DNA of 64,000 bases. Origin: Ashinkailepas kermadecensis. Lineage: Eukaryota; Arthropoda; Thecostraca; Neolepadidae. Shown here one piece after another: positions 1 through 11,149 of this stretch (its first letter is position 1; every line of letters starts with the position of its first letter). The position numbers and the translations under genes are program-made. The stretch covers positions 767,001 to 831,000 of the forward strand of contig JAOTOM010005142.1 of NCBI GenBank assembly GCA_034440615.1. Direction: 5' to 3'. Under the pieces are notes generated by a model that worked only from the letters and a program-made list of their open reading frames with translations, did no database searches and was not told the DNA's origin.

Positions 1-886
1 TTTAAGGTCTTGCCAATTTTTACGAGACTAGGTACGCTTTGGAGAGCCTGGTGCATTTTCGGCCTGCAGTTGTGCTCTTAGGATCCCGCTGTGTTTATTT
101 GGGGCTCCTGATCGCGCATGTGTGGGACCCCAGCACGATTTTGGGAGCTCCGGTATAATTTTGCGTGGTCCTGGCGCGACTTTCCGGGTCCAGGTGCTTG
201 GTTCCGGGGGACCCGAAGCCAGTTTTCTGGGCTCGACGCAATTTTTGGTGACTTCTTTTGAATTTTTAAAGTCCGAGTCCCAGCCTCATCTTTCTGGCAC
301 CGGCGCCATATTTTTATGTCCCGCTGCGATTTGTCGAGCTCCGGTGCGCTTTTTTCGGGGCCGTACGCGATTTGTGAAGGCATCTGGTGGCATGTTTGAG
401 CTCCGGAACGATTTTCCTGGCTAGGGTATTTATTTTTCGGAATCTCTCCTTATTTTGGAGGGTCTCGGCTTGATTTTTGTCCAGTCTCGATGCGATTTTT
501 GGAGCCACGCTGTGCTTGCAGAGGAGAATAGTTGATGCCCGGACTAGGATTTTTGGGACTATCAACAGGAATATTGGGTCCCGAGCACGATATTTCTGGG
601 GTTCGGCACAAGTTCGCGGGGCGCGTTGCACTTACCTGGGCCAAAGCGCGGTTTTGGCCGGCCCCGGCGCAAATTTTCGGGGGCCTGGTGCAATTTTGTT
701 GTGCCCGCTGTACGCATTAAGAGCCCCCTACACGCATTAAGAGCCCCCTACGCGAATTCTGGGGGCCCAGACGCTAATTTATGGGGTCCCAGCGCGATTT
801 GTTGGCACCCGTCGCGATTCTTGGGAGCCCGCCCCTTCAGAAGAGGGGGGGGGGGGGGAAGGATTTTCCTCTTTGGTACGCCACTG
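1..886 (-). mobile_element. Decayed repeat-filled transposon-like element A (left part cut by window)
   Basis: The stretch is built from irregular units of roughly 25-32 bp. Each has a GGGCCCC-like block followed by a GCGCGATTTTTGG-like block, and units are so diverged that only the alternating pattern remains. Read on the minus strand it begins with CAGTGGCGTACC (875-886), followed by a long C run (843-858 as G on plus), then the units. CAGTGGCGTA-type ends are common at termini of several eukaryotic DNA transposon groups; assigning this one to a superfamily is not possible here. A 22-bp step is duplicated near 716-757. Scattered open frames are not conserved and no transposase is visible. 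It could also be a plain decayed minisatellite. Confidence 0.5.
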
Positions 887-2161
887 CGGCTGATGAAGGA
901 TTTTTTGTTCTCAGCTGATGGCACCCTCCGGAGTAGAAAAGCCCTTCAGATAATTTCCTTTCGGGACCTGTTCTGAATTTTCCGGTCCTCGAGTCGATTC
1001 GATGAAGTCACCTTGTGCTTTTTTTTGTCGAGTTCTATTTTTTGTAAGCCCCCTGCACGATATTTTTTTGGCCCCGGTACGATTCTTCGGGCTCCCGTTG
1101 CGTTTTTGGCTCTTCGAGCTCCTGGTGCGAGTGACATTCCTGGTAGGAATTGATTTTTGGGAAGCCAGCTGCGACTTGTGGGGCTCCGGTGCTACTTGTT
1201 TGCCTCCAGTGAGATTTTCAAGGGCAGCGGCTGAACTTTTTGGCTCCAAGTGCGATTTTTTGGGCCTCGTGGTTACTAGTTGGAATCCCTAGCGCGAGTT
1301 TTGGTGGCCAGCACACGTCTTGTGGGCCCAACACATTTTTGGGACTCTTTGAGCGATTGTTAGGACCCCCAGAGTGATTTTTCATGTCCGTACTGTTTTT
1401 TTCGTGGCCCCTGCTTGATTTTTGGGTGGTCCCGATGAGACTTTTGGGGCCCCGGTGTGACCTGTCGTGCCCATAGCGTGAATTTCATTGGGCCGGGCAA
1501 GACTTTTTGATACCCCCAGGCTCAGAGTGATTTTCAGGGGCCCGACTCGATCTTTTGGAGCCCTCGTCATGATTTTCGTGAACCCCGGCACGACATTTGG
1601 CCCCCAGCGTCATTTTCATGGGCCTCTGCGATACTTCTTGGGCCCACAGCGCGATTGCCAGGGGCCCAGACCCGACATTTTGAGGCACCAGCGTGATTTT
1701 CGGGGACCCTGGCGCGACTTTTTGCTGGCCCTAGCGGTATGTCATAGGCCCCGGTCCCATTTGTTTTGGAGACCCGACGTAATTTTAGGGGCCCGGAACG
1801 ATTTTTGGACCCCAATATGAATTTCAGGGGCCTTGGGTTTGGTTTTTGGTGCTATTTGTAGGCCCAATATGATATGATTTCTAGAGGCCTCGGTGCGCTT
1901 TTTGGAGGCCCAACGGTATTTGCAGGGCACTTGTAGTGCGATATTTGGGGCCCCAGTGTGATCCTCAAGAACCTTGGTGCGATTTAGGGGGCTCCAGTGT
2001 CATTTTTAGGGGCCCCTGCGCGACTTTTACGGGCCCCAGCGTCATTTTCAGGGGGCCCTGCGCGGCTCTTTGGGCCCCAAATGCGATTTGTAGGGGGCCT
2101 CACAACTTCTCAGGGGGGGGCATGGCCTACTTAGCTCCCCCCCCCCTTCGGTACGCCACTG
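887..2161 (-). mobile_element. Second head-to-tail decayed repeat-filled element B
   Basis: Same unit style as the element to its left, same orientation, with its own terminus CAGTGGCGTACC at 2150-2161 on the minus strand. A C run (plus 2137-2146) comes directly after the terminus. Units such as GGGGCCCCAGCGTCATTTTC are clearest near 1900-2100. No protein domain is visible. The junction with element A near 887 carries a short non-unit segment (890-1015) that also recurs at 12343-12480. Confidence 0.5.
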
Positions 2162-2865
2162 GCCAGCATCCAGAAATGCTTCAACACAATATCATATCAT
2201 TGGCCAAACTGGGAACGGTGACTTGTTAGCATCCATCTTGTTGGAAACTTGGATTTTTACAATCCTTTAATATTAGCATTAAGTAAAGAAAATTGACATT
2301 TTCTAGCTGACTGTAGCATGCTGAAGATGGCAAAATATTTCGTAAGTTTGTGCTTTAAAGTAATTTTGGAATTAATTGAATTTCTTTTCAAATGCAATGT
2401 TTATGAATGTGGTCAACATGATGTGGCCACTCATTTTCTCTGTAAATGCGTACTTTTCAGTTTGGAGGCAAAATAACACAACAAAGGGGCTTGGAGATGG
2501 GTAATATAGCAGAAAAATAATGCAGAAAAGAAAAAAAGTGGAACAAAGCCTAACCTAACATAACATAGCCTCCCATGCGTGAAAAAAAAACATCTGGAAA
2601 AAGTACACAACTACAAACAACTCTTACTCCAAAAAAAATCACAAAAACAAACCTAATGCAAACTTGTCTAACCTTCCTGAAAACAAAAGTTTCTAAAATT
2701 AAAATCGAAAAAAAAACAACCTATCCTGAACTAACCAAACATAACCACTTTGCATCATGTAGATAAAATGCATGCAAAGCTGGTCTCGTGAATACCTTAA
2801 AGCACAATAATGCCATTGCATTTTGAACAAAACTGCCGAAACCCCAAGAATAATATACTTGCAAT
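2162..2865. other. AT-rich unique stretch, no gene seen
   Basis: AT-rich sequence with A runs (2580-2720). Open frames are short and low-complexity (Lys/Thr-rich from the A runs). No RNA gene or repeat was recognised. Confidence 0.5.
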
Positions 2866-3990
2866 ACTTTTCTCGAGCTCAGTAGAGTTTCACAATATGC
2901 CTGACATTCCATGTACAAATTAAGCCAACAATCCCTGCCTCCATCTAAAATCCATTGCAGTTGAAGCTAATGATTCACCTCAATTTTCAATTTGATAGAC
3001 GTATCTTTTTGCATTATCTCCATCAGCATCATAAAATATGGCAACAGTTGCAGAAGGCATCTTACTCACTTTGCTTCATCAAAATGCTGCTTGAAGAGGT
3101 TGGATGGCATTGGCCTACACCTGCTGATCACTGATTATGTTGCTCTATGCCTACTTGCATATTATCGATCACGTCAGCCTACACCTGCAGGTAGCTGATC
3201 ATGCCTACACCTATGTATAATTGACGGCATTAATTGCAACACCTGCACGATTCATATCTCCCTGCAAGGAAGCTCCTTGAAATTCTATAATATATCTGAC
3301 ATTCCATGCAAATAATCAACCCAAAAATCCATGCAATCCAATTTAAGTTCATGGCAGTTCTAGCTGATGGATCAATCAATTTTCCATTCAATAGTCATTC
3401 CTTTTTTTGCATGATCTCCACCAACATCATCAGAATATGTCACCCATTGCAAAGGGGCATCGGACTCACTCTGCTTCATCATAATTATGTTCGAAGTTAT
3501 TGGATGGCATTGACCTACATCTACTGATCACTGATTATGTTGCTCTACACCTACATATGATTGATCATGCCAGCCTACAGCTGTGGATAGCTGCTCATGT
3601 CTGACTACACCTGTTGATAATTGGTTGAATCAACTGCTAGCCGTGCACAATATGTTTCCCTGCAAGAAAGCTCATTAAAATTCCACAACGTGCCTGGCAT
3701 TCCATGCAAAGAACCAACCTGAAAACATGTGTGCCTGGTCTAAAAACCATGGCTTATAGCCAAATAATCCCTGTAAATTGTTATTTCACAGCAGTCCCTT
3801 TTTGCGATATCTTCATGAACATCATCAAGATATTGCAGTAATTGAAGCAGGCATCCTACACATCCATCACAATACTGTTTGAAATTATGCTATGACATCT
3901 GCCAAACTATCACCAATGCACATGTGCATTTCAACTGCATCTCTATGTATTTGGCCATGTATTTTACCACTTATGTTATGTATGTGAAAT
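2866..3990. repeat. Diverged 396-bp tandem repeat, about 2.7 copies
   Basis: The landmark CTGACATTCCATG begins at 2901 and 3296 and recurs as CTGGCATTCCATG at 3694, giving spacings of 395 and 398 bp. Other landmarks follow the same order: a TTTTTGCAT..ATCTCCA..CATCAT segment, TTGGATGGCATTG, GATCACTGATTATGTTGCTC and CCTGCAAG. The third copy is the most diverged and fades out near 3950. Unlike the GC-rich minisatellites elsewhere in the window, this unit is long and AT-rich. No open frame is kept between copies, so I see no coding role. Confidence 0.8.
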
Positions 3991-4972
3991 GTGCAACATT
4001 CACTAATTAAAATGAACTTGGCATGGTATTCATTGATCAATAATAAAGTCCCTACATTGGGATGCAGCTTACAGTTTACCCTGCTCGTGGAGTGCCAGTT
4101 ATGGAACTAGTTATTAACAGCTTCTGTTTTTCCGAGGGGGAAGCCAAGGTGTTTGCTCAGCTAAGCCACACACAATTCATGTAATTGTTGTTCCATTATT
4201 GTACTCATTTTACCCATATACATAGTACAAGGTTTTGCTATTGTACGCACCGCATTGCGCCGGATTTGAAACAAAAATGTGAATTGCTGCATTACCACCA
4301 TAATAGATTACCTACCCTTCCAAGTTTAACATTTTTGTGAAAATTGGCAACATTTCAGCACCACAAGCCCTCACCTTAGTATCTATGACGCGAGTCAGTT
4401 GAAAACTTCGCGTGAAAAAAATTCAAGGTATGGCTCCTTGTGCGTTTCGTGCTTGGCCGCTTCGAGGCTCCGCATGTGTGACGTCATCGCTACGAGTACG
4501 TTATTAAATCAATGGCAACCCTTAACTGAAATTATTCAACTATGCCGCACATGTTCCTCCTATGAGCAAAATACTTCAGTTCTGTCTACGAAATATTACT
4601 ATCGTTTTTTTTTTCGGAACCAAAGACCCATTACGTGAAACTTGTGATGTCTTGACCATGCCACGAACACGACTCCCTTCTCCAAGGGATAACGACACCT
4701 GGACACTGTGCAGTGACCTACGTTAAACCTTGGTAAGGATCTAAGCAGAGTTCTTTAAACAATAATGGAAATAATCAGCTAATAAGTCGCCTAATTAGCT
4801 AAATATCAAGAAACTTAACATAGTCAAGAATGAATAAAGGTAGCCGAGATCCGACACCTGTTTTCCTTGAAGGCACTGTTTTTCCTCTTCAAAGGAATTT
4901 TGTGTTGGGTTGTCGCGCCCTGGCAGCTGCGTTTCCATCATCCGAGGCACCAGACCACAGCTCCTATCTGGT
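3991..4972. other. Unique stretch, no gene seen
   Basis: Mixed-composition sequence. I found no convincing coding exon, RNA gene or repeat. Confidence 0.4.
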
Positions 4973-5115
4973 CATGTTAAAGCAATCAGGATCGTCGCTG
5001 GGAGACCACGGCCATGCCTGGAGTAGAGGCTCGGTCCCCTCCTTGTGATGTTAAAATAATCAGGATAGTCACTAAAAGGCTACGATGATGGCAGGAGTAG
5101 GAGCACGACCCCAGT
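4973..5115. repeat. Diverged 74-bp direct duplication
   Basis: The segment starting ATGTTAAAGCAATCAGGAT near 4973 is repeated at 5047 as ATGTTAAAATAATCAGGAT. Both then run through a similar GTCGC/GTCAC, CCACGG/CTACGA, GGAGTAG order. Two copies, clearly diverged. Confidence 0.65.
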
Positions 5116-5230
5116 TGATATCCTAGAGGAGGTCCTGTCCTCCCCTATAATCATTTTCATAATTTAGCACCTGTGTAAGCTGCTGTAATAGCCCTGCTTG
5201 GCGGTGTATTTGCGCGCGAACTTGCGTGAT

Positions 5231-5742
5231 GGGCGGCTGCGGCTGCACGTGACTGCTGCGGCTGCACGTGACTGCTGCGGCTGCACGTGACTGCTGCGGC
5301 TGCACGTGGCGGCTGCGGCTGCACGTGACTGCTGCGGCTGCACGTGACTGCTGCGGCTGCACGTGACTGCTGCGGCTGCACGTGACTGCTGCGGCTGCAC
5401 GTGACTGCTGCGGCTGCACGTGACTGCTGCGGCTGCACGTGACTGCTGCGGCTGCACGTGGCGGCTGCGGCTGCACGTGACTGCTGCGGCTGCACGTGAC
5501 TGCTGCGGCTGCACGTGGCGGCTGCGGCTGCACGTGGCGGCTGCGGCTGCACGTGACTGCTGCGGCTGCACGTGGCGGCTGCGACTGTACGTGGCGGCTG
5601 CCGCTGCACGTGGCGGCTGCAGCTGCACGTAGCGGCTGCCGCTGCACGTGGCGGCTGCGACTGTACGTGGCGGCTGCCGCTGCACGAAGCGGCTGCAGCT
5701 GCACGTGGCGGGTGCGGCTGCACGTGGCGGCTGCCGCTGCAC
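5231..5742. repeat. 19-bp minisatellite, about 27 copies, E-box in most units
   Basis: Consensus on plus is CTGCGGCTGCACGTGACTG. Most units contain the palindrome CACGTG and the pentamer GTGAC. The left two thirds are nearly identical, with ACGTGACTGC or ACGTGGCGGC as the main variants. The right end decays (CGACTGTACG, CGCTGCACGA) before the array stops at a CACATATGTGG. Since 19 is not a multiple of 3, overlapping Arg/Gln/Ser/Ala-rich frames of about 200 residues open on minus in all three phases. These are repeat artefacts, not genes. Confidence 0.95.
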
Positions 5743-5937
5743 ATATGTGGCCACCGTCTCGTGCTCTAAATGAAGGCTCGAATTAAGCACGTGCCGGATA
5801 CGGTCTGGCTGGCGTCGCTCTATCAGTGCTGTGGGCCGAGCTGGTGTGGTGGGTAATCGTCATCACTGCGGCGCGTCCCAGTACACTGCCACAGCGATCG
5901 TGTGTTCGGCAGGGTCGGCTGGTGCAAAACTCGCCGT

Positions 5938-6262
5938 GTGATGGAAACTTGGTTGGCAGACCGGCTGGTGGGATCTCGGCTGACAAACAGGATATCGACT
6001 GATGGAAACTCGGCTGGCAAACAGAATCTCGACTGATGGAAGCTCGGCAGACAAACGGAAGCTCAGCTGATGGAAACTCGGCAGACAAGCAGAAATTCGG
6101 CTGATAGAAAGTTGGCTAAAAAGCAGAAGCTCGGTTACTGCAATCTCGGGAATCTCGACTTACAAATGGAAGTTCGGTTCATGGAAGTTCGGCTGTCAGA
6201 CAGAAGCTCAGCTGACGGAAACTCGGTTGGCAGACAGAAGCTCAGCTGATGGAAACCCGGCG
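5938..6262. repeat. Diverged 34-bp tandem repeat, about 9 copies
   Basis: Units follow the order TGATGGAAACTCGGC, then GGCAAACAGAA, then CTCGAC or CTCAGC. Copies are substituted and some have indels, so this is an old array. No stable reading frame. Confidence 0.8.
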
Positions 6263-7489
6263 AGTAATGGTAGAACTCGGCAAGTAGTAGCGGTCATGTT
6301 ACCAGCTGACGTACACTCTGTCACAGGCCATCAAGAACGCATGTAACCGTGGCAGTTCAGCGCACTGAGCCACCAACAGTCATTCTCACTGTCCCGAAAA
6401 CATGCCTGCAGCGTTTGTGCAATTATGCACGACGTAGAGTCCTGGAGGCGGTTACCTAAAATGGCCATGTTGCGTGTTTGTCCAATATCCAAATGCAAAC
6501 AGCACGCCATTTCAGCCAAAATTAGCCAAAACGTTTGGTGCTCTGTGCCCATTATGCCGTGTGCGAGCAGGAAGGTCACCGTACTTCGCCATCATTTGTA
6601 TTCCTTCAGAACTTAAATATACGCTGTTACTACTTTACATTTACAGCAAGTCGCTGTGTCCAGAGGTATGAGCTAAATATAGCCAGCTATTCCGGTGCTG
6701 ACTTGGCTAAACACCATCATGCAGCCCAAACTGTGGAGTTCAATGGCGCCGTACCCCGTGTGCTGCTGCATGTATGACGCAGCGGTTCCCTGAGCAATGA
6801 GCATGTGCTGTACATCTAGTGTGACTTGGGACAATGCATGTTCCAAGCTGTGAACGCCGTGGAAGAATAGAGACTCGATGCCCCTAAACACCAATAACCA
6901 ATCAATCAGTCAACCAATGGGCTAATCGAATTTATTCACCAAGAGCGATGAGAGTACACTGAAGTGTGGACGCTGGTCCGTCGTTTTCATCTCATCGTTG
7001 CATCCTATTCCAGCATCACCATCACATCATCCAATTCCAGCCCCCCCACCCCTCCCACCATCCCCCTCCTACTATCCACCTTCCACCCATTGCCCATCGC
7101 CAGTAGTTGAAATTTATGTATTTTAGCTGCGAGTATGCAGCTCCTAGCCAATAAATATCCGACCTCGCCCAAAACGTCATTGGCCTCGCCAACATTTCAT
7201 TGTTGTTGTCATCCTAACAGTTCAATACGTCTTCATCAACAGCTGCCGTCGTAAGACGCTGCTGTGCGCATCAATGTATGGTGGCGTTTAGTGAACCCAT
7301 TGGCTGCCACTGCACCATCCAATAGCCGGCGATCGTCAATAGCCGATACACCAATCAGGCGGCAGCCGCCGCCCCGGTCGCCGCCGGCCGGCCAGGCACG
7401 ACACGCGCTCTCGCCGGCTGATCCTTGCTGTGCCGAGCACGTACGCTGGATCCGCCGCATAGATTCGGTTCAAGCCGAATGGAGCAGTC
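6263..7489. other. Unique stretch with a short pyrimidine-rich run, no gene seen
   Basis: Several overlapping open frames of 60-80 codons lie at 6330-6900 on both strands, but none resembles a family I know and they overlap in different phases. A CCCACCCCTCCCACC-like run lies at 7040-7080. Confidence 0.4.
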
Positions 7490-7905
7490 GCACCCAACTG
7501 CACGAGATGTTCAGCCAGCCCGCTCCCCCCCCCCCCCCCCACGGTATCACCTACCAACCGCATGCGATTCCTCCCCCTCACGCCATCGCTAATCCAACCG
7601 CACGAGATGTCCCCCTCCCCCCCCCACTTCATCGCTGACACAACCGCACCAGATGTCCCCCTCCTCTCCCCCCACTTCATCGCTGACACAAACCGGACGA
7701 GATGTCCCCCTCCCCCCACTTCATCGCTGACACAACCGGACGAGATGTCCCCCTCCCCCAACTTCATCGCTGACACAACCGCACGAGATGTCCCCCTCCC
7801 CCCACTTCATCGATGACACAACCGCACGACACTCCGCCGTCAGCGCCAGACCGGGTCAGACGAATCCACCCTCCCTCCCACTGTCGCTAACCAAACCCCA
7901 CGAGA
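7490..7905. repeat. About 46-bp C-rich tandem repeat, about 8 copies
   Basis: Units combine CATCGCTGACACAACCGCAC or a close variant, GAGATGTCCCCCTCC and a variable C run. Copy length varies because the C runs expand and contract. The first and last copies are degraded. Confidence 0.85.
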
Positions 7906-8251
7906 AGTCGCCATCAACACCAGGCCTGGCTATGAGAATCCGCCCCTCCCCTCCGATCCCAGTCTGCTCCGCACCACATCGCTTTCCAGGGAGATCCTAT
8001 GCACCTCGCATGGCTGACAAGCGGACGTGATTTGCATGCAGTTCCATGTTGAAGTGTGGCGCATGCAACCATTTCCGCGACCGGTCACGTGCTGTACCCG
8101 AGCGTTCCGAGCTGCCGGGCACGAGATGGCCCAGTGTGTGGCGTGCAGCCAGCACCGTGCAGCCTGGCTGCGCGCCTGCGTGCAGCGCCGGACGTGCCGA
8201 CTCCGGTGTCGTTGGCAGCGTCGCGCAGTCTGGGTACCAGCCGGGCCTGTC
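7906..8251. other. GC-rich spacer, no gene seen
   Basis: GC-rich unique DNA leading into the 92-bp array. No coding or RNA feature was recognised. Confidence 0.4.
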
Positions 8252-9050
8252 GTCATACCCCGGCCAGCCGCGCTGCTGTGTGGCACACCGCCGGTACACT
8301 GATGTCACGGCCAGACGGCACCGAGCCGTCACTGACGTCAGACGTCATACCCCGGCCAGCCGCGCTGCTGTGTGGCACACCGCCGGTACACTGATGTCAC
8401 GGCCATACGGCACCGAGCCGTCACTGACGTCAGACGTCATACCCCGGCCAGCCGCGCTGCTGTGTGGCACACCGCCGGTACACTGATGTCACGGCCAGAC
8501 GGCACCGAGCCGTCACTGACGTCAGACGTCATACCCCGGCCAGCAGCGCTGCTGTGTGACACACCGCCGGTACACTGACGTCACGGCCAGACGGCACCGA
8601 GCCGTCACTGACGTCAGACGTCATACCCCGGCCAGCCGCGCTGCTGTGTGGCACACCGCCGGTACACTGATGTCACGGCCAGACGGCACCGAGCCGTCAC
8701 TGATGTCAGATGTCAGACGTCATACCCCGGCCAGCCGCGCTACTGTGTGGCACACCGCTGGTAAACTGATGTCACGGCCAGACGGCACCGAGCCGTCACT
8801 GACGTCAGACGTCAGACGTCATACCCCGGTCAGCCGCGCTGCTGTGTGATACACCGCTGGTACACTGATGTCACGGCCAGACGGCACCGAGCCGTCACTG
8901 ACGTCAGACGTCATACCCCGGTCAGCCGCGCTGCTATGTGGCACACCGCCGGTACACTGATGTCACGGCCAGACGGCACCGAGCCGTCACTGACGTCAGA
9001 CGTCATACCCCGGTCAGCCGCGCTGCTGTGTGGCACACCGTCGCCCTGAC
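8252..9050. repeat. 92-bp minisatellite, about 9 copies, full CRE palindrome in most units
   Basis: The landmark GTCATACCCCGG occurs at 8252, 8344, 8436, 8528, 8620, 8719, 8818, 8910 and 9002: steps of 92 bp except two of 99 bp, where a short TGATGTCA- or GACGTCA-like piece is duplicated. Most units end in CACTGACGTCAGACGTCA, which holds TGACGTCA, the octamer bound by CREB/ATF-type bZIP proteins in animals. An internal GACGGC..GCCGTC pair could form a small hairpin. Identity between copies is high, so the array is young. Open frames through it shift phase at each unit and are artefacts. Confidence 0.95.
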
Positions 9051-9360
9051 ACACTGTGCACCGCCGCCTTGGCATGGGTCAAATGCTCTGATGAATACAT
9101 TTGGTGAAGGCAAAATAAATGCCACTTATAAGTGGTTCAACGCGATCGGGTCTAGATGTCTAGATATCACCATAACATGTCTAGATTTGCTCGAAATCAC
9201 AGACAATTGTACGTTTTGCTTTGGAAACTTTGTGGGATCATTGTCCGTCGCTAGGCCCATTGTACTCCATCTAAACACCACGATGGTGAACATTAGGCAA
9301 GCGAGCTCGCCCTAATATTTAATCTTCCTATGCCAGAAAATGGACCGAGAGTGTTAGAAC
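9051..9360. other. Unique spacer, no gene seen
   Basis: Leaves the 92-bp array and becomes AT-rich. TCTAGAT occurs three times near 9150-9185. No gene recognised. Confidence 0.4.
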
Positions 9361-9460
9361 CAGTGGCGTCGCCACGAAATACTTCCGAAGGGGGCAATGT
9401 TGAAAGGGGGTCTATTGCTCCCCGAAAGGGGGCCTCCACTGTGTTGGGGCCTCCTATTGT
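9361..9460 (+). mobile_element. Transposon-like terminus, CAGTGGCGTCGCC
   Basis: CAGTGGCGTCGCCACG starts at 9361. It is followed by G-rich GAAGGGGGCAATGTTG and GGGGGTC..CCCCGAAAGGGGG blocks, like the other CAGTGGCGTA starts in this window. The other end of the element could not be placed. The stretch at 10385-10430 with CCCCCTCAATGTTGG may belong to the same family. Confidence 0.4.
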
Positions 9461-9668
9461 TTTTAGGCTCTTAGTATGGTCCCAGAATGGGAAACGTGAC
9501 TTCATATTGATGTATTGTTTGTTCTTGCATTGGTGCATCATTTACGCAAAACGCAATAGAATAATCTCTTTTTTTCGCTGAGAACTGAGCCATACCAAGG
9601 TATAAATAAGTAAATGTGGATAAATATCTAAGTGTCAAACCAAACCAATGTCTTAATGCTTTCTCAAC

Positions 9669-9704
9669 CAGAAGAATCTTCCCGCTGGCGGGAAGATTCT
9701 TCTG
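9669..9704. other. Near-perfect palindrome, 17-bp arms and 2-bp spacer
   Basis: The left arm CAGAAGAATCTTCCCGC (9669-9685) and right arm GCGGGAAGATTCTTCTG (9688-9704) are exact reverse complements around TG. Each arm contains AGAATCTTC or GAAGATTCT, the nGAAnnTTCn arrangement of heat-shock elements, though the two halves are not phased as in a classic element. It could form a cruciform or hairpin. Confidence 0.9.
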
Positions 9705-10453
9705 TGTTCCTCAAGCGAGCTGACGATTGCAGCGAGCTGGCGGGGCTGGTGCTGAGCACAACTTAAAGATATCTCCCATTGATCAACCCACTTCTATGGC
9801 CACCAAGTCTAACTGAATATAGCTAGATTCATCACTACTGTTAGTCATTCCCACCATAATTTTTTCCTTTTCTTTTTAACGATGTCATCAAGCTATCAAG
9901 ATGATAGCTTAATGTCATAAGCAAGCTTAAACGATCATTTCTCAGTCCTAGGACGACAATTTCGCAAAGGTGACAACGAGAAGTGGATTTAGTTGATTTT
10001 CTGATCGCCATCTTAGGGATTTATGTATATTTATAACATTTGGCGCTGGCTGCAAGGCACCTGGCACACCAGCTAAAATAATAATTCCTCAGCGAATAAA
10101 TTCCCGGCAAGAACAAGCATTTAACAACAAAGCATAAATGACAATGCAACAATGCAACAATGGCAATGCATAAATAATGCAAAACCTTCAATTTCCACGC
10201 CGTCACACCCATGGTTTTCGCTGTGCTGTACCGTTTTGTAAATGACGTTGAGAAGATATTGAAGCTGGGAAGCTCTAATCATGCAGGCTGTAATCACAGA
10301 AGACAGGTTTGTAGGAAGAAAATGCATTTAAAAACATAATTCCTCCCATTTTATATGGGGCATCGGTGTTGTTTTGTACGTTTGTGAGGGGGAATTTGCC
10401 CCCTCAATGTTGGCTTTGCCCCATGGGTATGTTTCTGAAAATTATTGGGGGAC
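9705..10453. other. AT-rich unique stretch, no gene seen
   Basis: No gene recognised. A G/C-run block at 10385-10430 resembles the sequence following the 9361 terminus and may be another fragment of that family. Confidence 0.4.
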
Positions 10454-10680
10454 CAGTGGCATACCTATATTTGCATCATGGGGAGACGGGTAAACGGATT
10501 TGACGGGGGCCCACCTACCCCCTTTAAAAGTCCGCGTATTTCGACCACTATTTTGTCAAAGGGGACGTTTTTAAAATAAAATAATTAGTGGTCGACTGAA
10601 CTGTCCTATGGAGGGGCATAATCTACCACTATCGTTTCTGATTCGTCGGACTTCAACCCTGTCGAACTCCCCCACCCTGT
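10454..10680 (+). mobile_element. Second transposon-like terminus, CAGTGGCATACC, with internal inverted repeat
   Basis: CAGTGGCATACC lies at 10454-10465, followed by GGGGAGACGGG and GGGGGCCCACC. Within it TCGACCACTA (10541-10550) is exactly inverted as TAGTGGTCGA (10586-10595), leaving a 35-bp loop. No transposase coding is visible, so if mobile it is non-autonomous. The right boundary is a guess. Confidence 0.35.
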
Positions 10681-11149
10681 TCTAAGGGTTTCTTTTGGTA
10701 TCATTTGATAAGCCACCTCACACTGCTGAAATTGTACCTATGCAAATCACTTTAATATGCAAAATTTCCCAATTTCAAGCATTCCAGTTCATAGCGCCCG
10801 GTCGCCTCGACGCCAACGTTCGTGCACGTCCACACAGATCTTGCGCGTTCGGCGCATTCGCAACACTTCGTGCGATGCTACGGTTTCTGCTAGGCCTCCT
10901 ACGTTTTACTAATTTCTGCCACATGATAGACTTGCGCCATGTTTGACGTGATGGAATGCTTTGTATGGGTGTTCGCTGCGAAAATTCAATTAATTAAATT
11001 CGATCATTAGTTCCCTACTTCCTACATTTTCTGGTGGTTAAAAATGCGGATACCCGCTTAGCTTTGTGGACCTCATATCTTTGATTAAATATGCTCCCAG
11101 GTGGGCTACCGAACCCAGGCCCTACCTCAGTGTTATTTTTTAGACCCGT
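10681..11149. other. Unique stretch, no gene seen
   Basis: Short open frame only, no recognised product. Confidence 0.4.

Noticed and set aside
8252..9050. CRISPR-like array
   Set aside because: There are no unique spacers between repeats; units abut directly, and the sequence is eukaryotic.
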